DNA of 64,000 bases, from assembly GCA_964601275.1 (NCBI GenBank), contig CAZRMV010000008.1:62001-126000 (forward strand). Reading direction: 5' to 3'. This DNA is from JAOZPE01 sp964601275 (GTDB taxonomy: Bacteria > Krumholzibacteriota > Krumholzibacteriia > JAJRXK01). Positions 25,301 to 32,328 of this stretch are shown one piece after another (position 1 is the first letter of the stretch; every line of letters begins with the position of its first letter). Position numbers and translations under genes: made by a program. The notes under the pieces were generated by a model that saw nothing but the letters and a program-made list of their open reading frames with translations, was not told the DNA's origin and searched no databases.

Positions 25301-26078
25301 GGCGCCGGTCGAGCTCGCTCCCTCGTCCGCCGAGGAAGCTCCTCCCGCGATTCCTCTTCCCTCCGGTCTCGATCTCGACGTGCGGGTGGATGCCCCCCGC
25401 AACCTGTGGATCCGCGGACGGGGCCTGGACGTGCGCTTGACCGGAAACCTAGTCCTTTCCCAGGTGGACGGTCGGTTGAATGCCGATGGAGCGCTCGAGA
25501 CCACCCAGGGAACCTTCTCCTTCATGAACAAGACCTTCCGCCTGCGCCGCGGCGAGGTGCGGTTCTACGGGGATCCCCTCGTGCCCTGGCTCGACATCGA
25601 ACTCGGCGCGACGGTGGGTGACGCGGAGATCGTCGTCCACATCACCGGCACCACCGGGGAACCGGAACTCGATTTCCAATCGATCCCGGCCATGGACGAC
25701 GCCGACATCTTCTCCTATCTGCTGTTCGGGGGCCCGACCACGCGTCTGGACCAGGCCGGCAGCGATCTCGTCCAGCAACAGGCGGTCAACGCGGTGGAGG
25801 CCTTCGCCATCCCCCAACTCGAGGGAGGTGTGGCCTCGGAGCTGGGGATCTCGATGATCCAGCTCAAGCAGAGCGAGGAGAAGGACCAGGACCTGAGCCT
25901 GGTGGTCGGCAAGTACATCACTCCCCAGGTCCTGTTGAAGTACGAGCAGAGCCTGAGCGAGCGTCAGACCTACACGGTGCGCCTGGAGTACTGGATCACC
26001 CGCCACCTGAGCCTGCAATCGTTCTACAGCGAACAGCGCAGCTCCGGGGTGGAAGCCAGGATCCGCAAGGACTACTGA
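22368..26078 (+). CDS. tamB: TamB-like translocation/assembly or lipid-transport protein
   Basis: 1236 residues. One N-terminal membrane anchor (about 12-35, LGIVLLAAIVALLLVLVVAI) is followed by long repetitive beta-strand DUF490-type sequence, which in the family forms a hydrophobic groove across the periplasm. The conserved C-terminal TamB domain is clear: GTFSFMNKTFRLRRGEVRFYG, DADIFSYLLFGGPTTR, and the terminal LSLQSFYSEQRSSGVEARI. Known TamB proteins work with Omp85 partners and in glycerophospholipid transport to the outer membrane. It is cotranscribed with the Omp85 gene. Confidence 0.9.
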   Translation: MGIHRAFRRAIRLGIVLLAAIVALLLVLVVAIQLRPLREAALRRTLATIDRSLPGHIEIRSVRWPHLTHLELVDPSWRFGDSPLAEADSLQIEYDPLALGHRELRLGEVHVGGLYLDLPALRKVLGGSPSRSSRSLEEAQSSEPFLPRWGSIPPLPSVAISRLRGDLRCLAGAAGDTVAAVFDLGLDLRRGRAPYLAGRITAREGDDAPAHIRVSTLSSSTLGLDLSLADPGGREWAHLTLSAPAPGNHTRGRWRLRARAELPPREGWSSLPLIRRVIPPDDLPGDLRLRLEGAATVEDGALAFTVDLDGALPSSSLDSLHAELRGGRSATTALTAELQWTAAARTLYLGQSIRLRRVRPLELRLSSLQVLDDPVAHMPRPDPSSTLTRDGEGSWRLHALRLRGVTGDFEIDGALAHGLVRATARSDGRRPPAMLARLSGIDSLLGRWPEDGSYAIELRLFHDTILDSTLLQSQAGLRLPGARLSSQLAWDLRTLHGSGSLDLDDDFSLVDLSVLGDSLRGRVRLDWTLDGPPSALDAHASLQGGLRTRRWDLPHLRATGNLVKGRIEDLRASATGELDYRSLRLDRLALQWRPEDHAHLPSWFALEAEGADFAFAQVLRLSREKGVWQAEVDTLGLRWTDRELHARRPFVLSLQPATGQLRLQGLDLEGSLGSLRGELELDHRSPRGSLELDLSPPPLRGHPLALPSRLRGRLLLQSSTFRLEAQATDLSLSQALPLDARSEIEGTIPTFDGGDAPRLQGELVIEAPRTAALQAVRLRVAGIWGASIAPLDSSRSGAPPDSFRQRLALEHSDSTLAVRLVLEDSLQTLLFGSAHLPFRLTGTRIRRSSAPVRLRLLAPDTDLARLDRWFPSGMVLTGRLGLDLRAEGPFENPRLEGTVHAKDLQAALPGRVRMGARIDLGLQGDRRHPRIEGTIVLHDSQIRIPPRSVNRLPTHGSSLLWETAACDSLLAHFLRLTPAPVELAPSSAEEAPPAIPLPSGLDLDVRVDAPRNLWIRGRGLDVRLTGNLVLSQVDGRLNADGALETTQGTFSFMNKTFRLRRGEVRFYGDPLVPWLDIELGATVGDAEIVVHITGTTGEPELDFQSIPAMDDADIFSYLLFGGPTTRLDQAGSDLVQQQAVNAVEAFAIPQLEGGVASELGISMIQLKQSEEKDQDLSLVVGKYITPQVLLKYEQSLSERQTYTVRLEYWITRHLSLQSFYSEQRSSGVEARIRKDY

Positions 26079-26223
26079 TCCACCCCGACGGGCATCCGGC
26101 CCGGCGTTCGCTTGGACCGCGAGCGGTTCCCCGCGGGAAGCGGCGCACCGTTGTCATCGGATCTTGCATCGCGCATCGATCTCGTGTTCGATAGCTCTCG
26201 GACTTCCACCGGAAGGGAACGCC

Positions 26224-26838
26224 ATGGACTTGCCGAGGCGTCTGGCCGTATCTCTCCTGCTCCTTTCCGCCTGCCTTCCCGGGCCCGCGGCGGCGGCCGA
26301 GGTCTCCCGCGAGGGTCACCTGGTGGTCGGGGCGAAGCTGGGCGCGGGAGTCGCCCGGCTGGGCGACCAGGTGCCCGAAGAGGACACCACCGAGACCGGA
26401 TGGGCCGGCAACTTCTCCATGGGATATGGAATCTCTCCTCGGTGGTTCCTCGGACTCGAGGCGTCCACCTGGTCCGATTTCGGCGGAAGCTCGCCGGGCA
26501 ACGCCGACCTCACCTTCCGCGCCTTCGGCCCTTCGGTGGCCTGGTATCCCGGAGGCGGCGCCTTCTACCTGCGTGGGATCGTGGGATGGGGACGCCTGGA
26601 GTTCCAGGTGCAGACCGTCGACGGCCTCCACGCCAAGACCGACGAGTCCGGCTTCGGCTTCGCGCTGGGCGCCGGCTACGAGTGGCGGATCTCGACCCTG
26701 GTCGCGCTGGGACCCCAGCTCGATCTGGCCTATCTCGACGTCGGCGAGGTCGGCGCCTTCACCCAGGTGCTGGGCCAGTCCTTCGACTTCTCCGCCTGGT
26801 GGTTGAACGCCACCCTCTCCGCCCATTTCTACTTCTGA
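26224..26838 (+). CDS. Outer-membrane beta-barrel protein (OmpA/OmpW-like 8-strand type)
   Basis: 204 residues from the ATG at 26224, with GGAAGGGA upstream. Signal peptide (LAVSLLLLSACLPGPAAAAE), then alternating amphipathic strands such as HLVVGAKLGAGVARLG, FSMGYGISPRWFLGLEAS and FGFALGAGYEWRI. The terminal strand LNATLSAHFYF ends in Phe, the usual barrel-assembly signal. Function unknown. The 145-base gap before it has no convincing promoter. A GCCCGC/GCGGGC hairpin right after the stop (26839-26861) has no T-tract. Confidence 0.75.
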   Translation: MDLPRRLAVSLLLLSACLPGPAAAAEVSREGHLVVGAKLGAGVARLGDQVPEEDTTETGWAGNFSMGYGISPRWFLGLEASTWSDFGGSSPGNADLTFRAFGPSVAWYPGGGAFYLRGIVGWGRLEFQVQTVDGLHAKTDESGFGFALGAGYEWRISTLVALGPQLDLAYLDVGEVGAFTQVLGQSFDFSAWWLNATLSAHFYF

Positions 26839-26938
26839 GCCCGCTTCCCTCGCTGGCGGGCGGAGAAGCGCGAAGCCGACACGGGAAGGCCCCCGCCGAA
26901 CGACGGGTGCGCCGCGAAGTGGAACCGTGGGAGGGAAC

Positions 26939-27014
26939 TGGAGCGGGCGACGGGACTCGAACCCGCGACCGTCAGCTTGGGAAGCTGATACTCTACCAAC
27001 TGAGTTACACCCGC
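26939..27014 (-). tRNA. tRNA-Gly (anticodon CCC)
   Basis: Acceptor arms GCGGGTG and CGCCCGC (one G:U pair), anticodon stem TCAGC/GCTGA with loop TTCCCAA (anticodon CCC, reads GGG), T-loop TTCGAGT, and encoded CCA at 26941-26939. Its promoter overlaps the end of miaA. Confidence 0.96.
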
Positions 27015-27049
27015 TCCCGGGGCCCGGCCGCTGCACCGCCGGGGATGGC

Positions 27050-27078
27050 AAGCTATCAGGGGCGTCCGGAGGTGTCAA
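27050..27078 (-). promoter_or_regulatory. Promoter of tRNA-Gly(CCC), partly inside miaA
   Basis: TTGACA (27078-27073), 17 bp spacer, TAGCTT (27055-27050). The -35 lies in the last codons of miaA and the -10 directly follows its stop. The expected start near 27043 gives a leader of about 29 bases. Confidence 0.75.
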
Positions 27079-28009
27079 GGGGACGGGAGGCCTCGAGCGC
27101 CCGCAGGATCTGCTCCACCAGGGCCGGATCTTCCCCGGTGGCACGCAGTTCCACCGGATGCTTGCGAAACCACGTCTCCTGCCGGCGGGCGTAACGCCGG
27201 GTTTCGATGACCACCCGTTCCTCCAGCGCGCGGCGATCGATGCGACCGGCCAGGTGGTCGACGATCTCCCGGTAGCCCAGGATCCTCAGCCCCGGAGAGT
27301 CGGGAGACCAGCCCTGCGCGAGCAGCCCCCGCGTCTCCTCGATCCATCCCCCGTCGAGCCAAGCCTCGGCCCTCCGGGCGATGCGGGCGTGCAAGGTCCA
27401 CCGGGGCCACTGCAGGTGGAAGACCCGCAAGCGGAGATCGAGCACCGGCCGGGGCGTGAAGTCGCGGGCCTGTTCGCTCATGCTGCGCCCGGTCAACGCG
27501 TGGATCTCCAGCGCCCTCTCCATCCGGTAACGGTCGTTCGGATGCAATCTCTCCGCGCTCTGCGGATCGACCTCCAGCAAGCGCCGGCGCAACTCCTCCT
27601 TCGGCAGCCGTTGCCATTGCCGGCGGAGCTGCGCCAGCAATGCATCGTTGCGGGGCAGGTCGAAGAAGCCCTCCTCGAGGGCGCGCAGGTAGAAGCCTGC
27701 ACCGCCGACCACGATCGGAGTCACTCCCCGGTCCCACAGACGCGGCAGGAGTTCTTCCACCGCCCGCCGGTACCGTCCCGCGTCGAAACGCTGGTCGGGG
27801 TCGATGAGGTCGATCAGGTGGTGCGGCAGGCGTTCCCGTTCGGATGGCGTCGGTTTGCCCGTCCCCAGGTCGAGGCCCCGGTAGATCTGCCGGGAATCGA
27901 GGGAGACCAGCTCGAGGGCTCCGTCGAAACGTTCGGCCAACTGGAGGGCCAGACCGGTCTTGCCCGACCCGGTCGCTCCGACCAGGACCACCAGGGAGCT
28001 CGCGCGCAT
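27056..28009 (-). CDS. miaA: tRNA dimethylallyltransferase
   Basis: 317 residues. Adds the dimethylallyl group to A37 of tRNAs reading UNN codons. The P-loop VVLVGATGSGKTGLALQLAE, LVSLDSRQIYRGLDLGTGKP, and PIVVGGAGFYLRAL are diagnostic. MiaB, which methylthiolates the same base next, is encoded at 37481-38824. The ATG at 28009 is preferred over a GTG one codon earlier; it follows the mutL stop by 7 bases. Confidence 0.96.
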   Translation of the reverse strand: MRASSLVVLVGATGSGKTGLALQLAERFDGALELVSLDSRQIYRGLDLGTGKPTPSERERLPHHLIDLIDPDQRFDAGRYRRAVEELLPRLWDRGVTPIVVGGAGFYLRALEEGFFDLPRNDALLAQLRRQWQRLPKEELRRRLLEVDPQSAERLHPNDRYRMERALEIHALTGRSMSEQARDFTPRPVLDLRLRVFHLQWPRWTLHARIARRAEAWLDGGWIEETRGLLAQGWSPDSPGLRILGYREIVDHLAGRIDRRALEERVVIETRRYARRQETWFRKHPVELRATGEDPALVEQILRALEASRPLDTSGRP

Positions 28010-28016
28010 CACCGGA

Positions 28017-29867
28017 TCACCGGCGCTGGAAGCGCCGCTCCAGTTCGCCCAGGCCGATCCGGATGAGGGTGGGGCGTCCGTGCGGGCACGAATAGGGCAG
28101 CTCGGTGGCGAAGAGCCGGTCCATCAGGGCTTGCATCTCCGGCAGGGTCAACTTCTCCCCGGCCCGGATGGCGCCGTGACAGGCGTAGGAGGCCAGGATG
28201 GCCTCGCGGGGGTCGCTTCCGCCTCCCTTCGCCTCGGACAGATCCACGAGGATGTCTCGCAGCAGGGCGCCGTCGTTCCAGTTGCGCAGATCGCCGGGGA
28301 TTCCCCGCACCAGGATGGTCGCACCGCCGAAGGGTTCGGTGGCGAAGCCCATCTTCTCCAGGTCGCCCGCGTGCACTTCGTAGGCGGCCAGTTCGTCCGG
28401 AGAGAGTTCCAGGGTGGTGGGAAAGAGAAGCTGCTGCACCGACACCGCCTTCCCTTCCAGCGCCTTCTTCCCCTCGTTGTAGAGAATGCGTTCGTGGCTG
28501 TTGTGCTGGTCGACGATCACCAGGGCGCCCCGGATCTGGGTGAGGATGAAGGTGTTGTGCAACTGCCAGAAGAGGCCCGGGGCCACCTCCTGGCCCCCCA
28601 CGATTCCCGGATCGACCGGAGCTCCACTGGGGACGAAACGTCCCGGCTCCTCTCCCAGGTCCGTGGGCGAGAACAACTGGGGGGCTTCCTTCCGCCGGCT
28701 CCACCGGGGACCGTACGCGGTCGCGTGTCCTTCGGTCGGCCCGTGCCGGAAGACTTCTTCCACCGTCTTCTCCAGGCGCTCCAGCGCTTCCCCCTCCACC
28801 CCCTTCTTTCCGTCTCCCGGTGCGGCGTCGATCCGCGAGACCTTTCCAGGTCCTTCCTTCCGCAGGTTGAGGGCGTCCTGGATGGCATGCCGCACCAGTT
28901 CATGGGCGGCCATTGCGTCGCGCAGGCGAACCTCCGCCTTGGTGGGATGGATGTTCACGTCCACCCGCGAAGGGGGCACTTCGAGGAAGACCAGGGCCAG
29001 CGGATGGCGTCCGGGAGGAATCACCTCCCGGTAGGCGTGTTGGATCGCGTGGATCAACCCCTTGTCCACCACCGCGCGGCGGTTCACGAACAGGAATTGC
29101 CCGCTGCGATTCCCCTTGGTCCAGGTGGGAAGACTGCACAGGCCCTCGACCCGCATTCCCTCCAGCTCCGCTTCGAAGCGCTTGAGGTGCGCGGCCACGC
29201 TCGAACCGAAGATGCCGTGCACGCGGGTCTCCAGGTCGAGCGCAACCGCGAGATCCAGCATGACCTTTCCGTCCGCCTCCAGCCGGAAGGCGACGTCGGG
29301 GTGCGCCAGGCCCAGGGCGGTCACCACCTGGGTGACGGCGCGTTTCTCCGCCTGGGCCGACTTGAGGAACTGGCGGCGCGCGGGGAGATTGAAGAAGAGA
29401 TCGGCGGCGACGACGGTGGTTCCCACGTGCCGGGCCACCGGTTCCTTCCGCTCGATGCGACCGCCGACGATGTCCAGACGGCTCCCGATCTCCTCCTCCG
29501 CGCAGCGGGAACGCAGGGAGAAACGACTGACCGAGGCGATCGACGCCAGGGCCTCGCCCCGGAAACCGAAGGAACGCACGTCGAGCAGGTCTCCACTGCC
29601 GGCGATCTTCGAGGTGGCATGGCGCTCGACCGCCAGGGGCATCTCCCGGGCGGGGATTCCACTGCCGTCGTCTTCCACCAAGATTTCCTCGAGCCCCCCG
29701 TGGCGCAGCCGCACCACCACGTGACGCGCTCCGGCGTCCAGGGCGTTCTCGACCAGCTCCTTCACCGCCGAGGCCGGCCGTTCCACCACCTCGCCCGCCG
29801 CGATGCGCTCGACACAGCGGGGATCGAGAAGTCGGATGGGGCGGCGCTCAACCCTGGGAGCGTTCAT
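28017..29867 (-). CDS. mutL: DNA mismatch repair protein MutL with endonuclease motifs
   Basis: 616 residues. The N-terminal GHKL ATPase has VVERPASAVKELVENALDAG, VEDDGSGI and FGFRGEALASI. The C-terminal domain carries the metal-binding endonuclease motif DQHNSHERILYNE (consensus DQHAX2EX4E, with Ala to Asn), ACHGAIRAGE and SCPHGRPT. MutL here should nick the daughter strand itself, consistent with no MutH in the window. GAAGGGA precedes the ATG. It has its own promoter at 29946-29974. Confidence 0.95.
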   Translation of the reverse strand: MNAPRVERRPIRLLDPRCVERIAAGEVVERPASAVKELVENALDAGARHVVVRLRHGGLEEILVEDDGSGIPAREMPLAVERHATSKIAGSGDLLDVRSFGFRGEALASIASVSRFSLRSRCAEEEIGSRLDIVGGRIERKEPVARHVGTTVVAADLFFNLPARRQFLKSAQAEKRAVTQVVTALGLAHPDVAFRLEADGKVMLDLAVALDLETRVHGIFGSSVAAHLKRFEAELEGMRVEGLCSLPTWTKGNRSGQFLFVNRRAVVDKGLIHAIQHAYREVIPPGRHPLALVFLEVPPSRVDVNIHPTKAEVRLRDAMAAHELVRHAIQDALNLRKEGPGKVSRIDAAPGDGKKGVEGEALERLEKTVEEVFRHGPTEGHATAYGPRWSRRKEAPQLFSPTDLGEEPGRFVPSGAPVDPGIVGGQEVAPGLFWQLHNTFILTQIRGALVIVDQHNSHERILYNEGKKALEGKAVSVQQLLFPTTLELSPDELAAYEVHAGDLEKMGFATEPFGGATILVRGIPGDLRNWNDGALLRDILVDLSEAKGGGSDPREAILASYACHGAIRAGEKLTLPEMQALMDRLFATELPYSCPHGRPTLIRIGLGELERRFQRR

Positions 29868-29945
29868 GAAGTGATCCCTTCAACCGCTGTTGTTGGAAGA
29901 AGTTGGAAACGGTCGTGCCCTCATCTCCGGAGCGCTGGAGGCTCC

Positions 29946-29974
29946 ACAGTACGCCGGGGGCCGGCGGCTGTCAA
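29946..29974 (-). promoter_or_regulatory. Promoter of mutL-miaA
   Basis: TTGACA (29974-29969), 17 bp spacer, TACTGT (29951-29946). The -35 box contains the TGA stop of the preceding GAF-protein gene. Confidence 0.7.
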
Positions 29975-32229
29975 TCCGGGGCGGGACCCAAGGGAGCCTG
30001 GGCTTTCTGCAGGAGCTCGTCCGCGGTGTCGGCGTCGTGCGGATAGCGGGCATCGCCCACGTGGATCTCCGCTTCGCCCAGCCCCAGTTCCTCCTCGAGG
30101 AAATGATGGAGAACCCGGCGGTAGCGTCGGGCCAGTCGCCGTTGGCCGCGGGCTTCCTCCGGGGCGAGCACCGCGAAGCGGCCGGGTGCGATGAACAACA
30201 CGCAGTCGGTGCCCCGCGCGGTCTCCTCCACCACCGCCTGCAGGCGCTCCTCGAAATCCTCCACCGCCGGTGGAAGCTCCAACTGGAAACAGGTCAGGGA
30301 GAAGCCGAAATGGTATCGCTGTGCCCGCTGCAGCTCGCGCTCCAGGGCTTCGCGCAACAGCAGGCGGTTGGCGGTCCAGGGATCCTCGGCCCCGGTCGGT
30401 GGCGTTGTTTTCGGGACGGTGTCCCCACCGGTCACGGTCGGGGGGCTTGTCTCCGCCGCGCTTCCGGAGATCGCGGAGAGGAGCAGCATGGCGGTGTTGA
30501 AGTCATCGTCGGAGAATTCCTCGTCCTCCAGCAGGAAACGCGAGCGGTGGTCGATCGCGGCGAGCAGTGGACCACCCGGGTGTCCAGCGACCAACCAGTT
30601 GCGGACCGCTTCGCCGGCGGGCCGCACCCCGCGCACACGGATCGGATCGTCCTGGGAGGAATGCTCGGCCATGAGACTGCGGTAGACGCTCTCGAGCGCC
30701 GCGCTCGCCGCATCCTCGGAAGGATCCACCGCGACCGGCGGACCGGTCGACGCCAGCCAGACTCCGCAGACCCGCGCCCCGGTGATCTCCCGGAAGGCAC
30801 GGCACACCTCCGCCGCGTGCTCCCGGGCGGGAAGCGCGGCGATGCGGGCCAGCCAGGCCGACAACTCCTGCATCACCTGCATGCGGATGCGGCTCTCTTC
30901 GCGGCCCAGCAGGATTCCCAGCCGCGAGGTGACCACCTGCCGGACCGCTCCCAGGTTGCGCTGGAAGTAGCTCAGGGCGGCCAGGCCTTCGAACTCGGCC
31001 ACGATCACCCCGAAGCATTCCGGGGTCCCGAGTGGAACGTAGAGGGTCGAGTAGCGATGTGACTGGGTGCTCCCGGCGGGACGAACCCGTTCCTCCAGGA
31101 TGACGATCTCCGAGGTGAGAAGCACCTGGCCGAGGATCCCCGAACGCGGGTCGACGTCCCGGGAGATCTTCGGCGGCCCGCCGCGCACCTCTCCCGGCAC
31201 CACCCGCAATCCCCTGCCCTTCTTCGATCCCAGGATCAGGAGCTGGCAACTTTCCGCTCCCGAGAGATCCTCGAGGAGATCGCGGGTCATGCCCAGGCTT
31301 TCCTCCAGGGAGAGTCCCATCGTGAGCAAGCGGTCCAGGCCCTTCTCGAGATCGTCGATGAGCGCCCGCTCGTGGTAGGACTGGATCTCGAGCAGGCGGG
31401 ACAGGACCGGGGTGATGCGCTCGGCCATCCGGGTGACGGTGACCAGGTCCCCCTGGTCGAAGGACTGGCTTCCCCGGTCGCGCGAGACGCTGGCGACCCC
31501 GAGCACCTGGGTGTCGTCCACCAGGGGAACACAGACCGCGCTCTGGATGTCCGCGCGGTCGCGTTCGGAGGGATCGGTGGGTTGGCCTTCGATGACCTCA
31601 CCCTGGCGGGTGATGGCGACCCGGCCGCTGATTCCCTCTCCCAGTCGCCGGCGGCTGCTGCGGATGGTGTGGTCGCTCAGGCCCTCGGCGTAGGCGATGT
31701 ACAGCTCCTTGGTGGCATGGTTGAGAAGCTGGATGCTCCCGCTGTCCGCGTCGACGGCGAGGATCAAGAGGGAGAGCAGACCCCGCAGGACCTCTTCCCG
31801 GTCGAGGGCGCGATCGAGCCAGCGGACCGCGTCCTCGAAGTCCTGCCACACCCTCTGTTCCAGGCGTTGCGACCGGGCGCCCCGCCGGGGCGGCCATCCG
31901 GGTTCCCCGTAGAGTTCGAGGGCCTCGTGCACCCCGAGCAGGGGAACGTTCCGCTGCTGGAGCCAGCGCACCGCCTCCTGGATCCGTTCCCGGTCCTGGC
32001 TGAGGACCACCTGTCCGGCCTGGGCGATCTCTTCCAGGAACTGGGGGGTGTGGCCGTGGCGGATTCCCAGGATTTCGGCCATTTCGTGGCCGATGGCGGC
32101 CGGATCGGGGTCATACACCCCCACCAGGTGCACCGAGGGACACCGGTGCAACTCGGCGAGCGCGGGAATCTCGGCTTCCCGGACTCCCACCATCGCCAGA
32201 AAGGTCAATGGATTCGCTGCTTCCACCAT
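29971..32229 (-). CDS. Rossmann-like/GAF/degenerate-GGDEF signalling protein
   Basis: 752 residues from the ATG at 32229; an ATG at 32253 and a TTG at 32265 are alternatives. The N-terminal ~105 residues look like the nucleotide-binding domain of Gfo/Idh oxidoreductases (VHLVGVYDPDPAAIGHEMAE), but the glycine loop is replaced by VGVREAEI. Then come at least two GAF domains (about 130-290 and 300-450) and a GAF-like region (about 450-600). The C-terminus has diguanylate-cyclase layout, but the GGDEF site reads APGRF, so no cyclase activity is expected. No output domain is recognised. It lies between mutS and mutL. Function unknown. Confidence 0.7.
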   Translation of the reverse strand: MVEAANPLTFLAMVGVREAEIPALAELHRCPSVHLVGVYDPDPAAIGHEMAEILGIRHGHTPQFLEEIAQAGQVVLSQDRERIQEAVRWLQQRNVPLLGVHEALELYGEPGWPPRRGARSQRLEQRVWQDFEDAVRWLDRALDREEVLRGLLSLLILAVDADSGSIQLLNHATKELYIAYAEGLSDHTIRSSRRRLGEGISGRVAITRQGEVIEGQPTDPSERDRADIQSAVCVPLVDDTQVLGVASVSRDRGSQSFDQGDLVTVTRMAERITPVLSRLLEIQSYHERALIDDLEKGLDRLLTMGLSLEESLGMTRDLLEDLSGAESCQLLILGSKKGRGLRVVPGEVRGGPPKISRDVDPRSGILGQVLLTSEIVILEERVRPAGSTQSHRYSTLYVPLGTPECFGVIVAEFEGLAALSYFQRNLGAVRQVVTSRLGILLGREESRIRMQVMQELSAWLARIAALPAREHAAEVCRAFREITGARVCGVWLASTGPPVAVDPSEDAASAALESVYRSLMAEHSSQDDPIRVRGVRPAGEAVRNWLVAGHPGGPLLAAIDHRSRFLLEDEEFSDDDFNTAMLLLSAISGSAAETSPPTVTGGDTVPKTTPPTGAEDPWTANRLLLREALERELQRAQRYHFGFSLTCFQLELPPAVEDFEERLQAVVEETARGTDCVLFIAPGRFAVLAPEEARGQRRLARRYRRVLHHFLEEELGLGEAEIHVGDARYPHDADTADELLQKAQAPLGPAPD

Positions 32230-32328
32230 AGCCACCTGGCCCCAGGGCTCCATCCATGGGCACAATGGGCCACGACCTTCGCAGCAAGGAGAGTGCCACC
32301 AGCTCCAAAGTACAAGAAGGAAGGGGAT

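Noticed and set aside
26839..26861. GCCCGC/GCGGGC hairpin after the outer-membrane protein as a terminator
   Set aside because: Only 6 bp with an 11-base loop and no T-tract; too weak to call.
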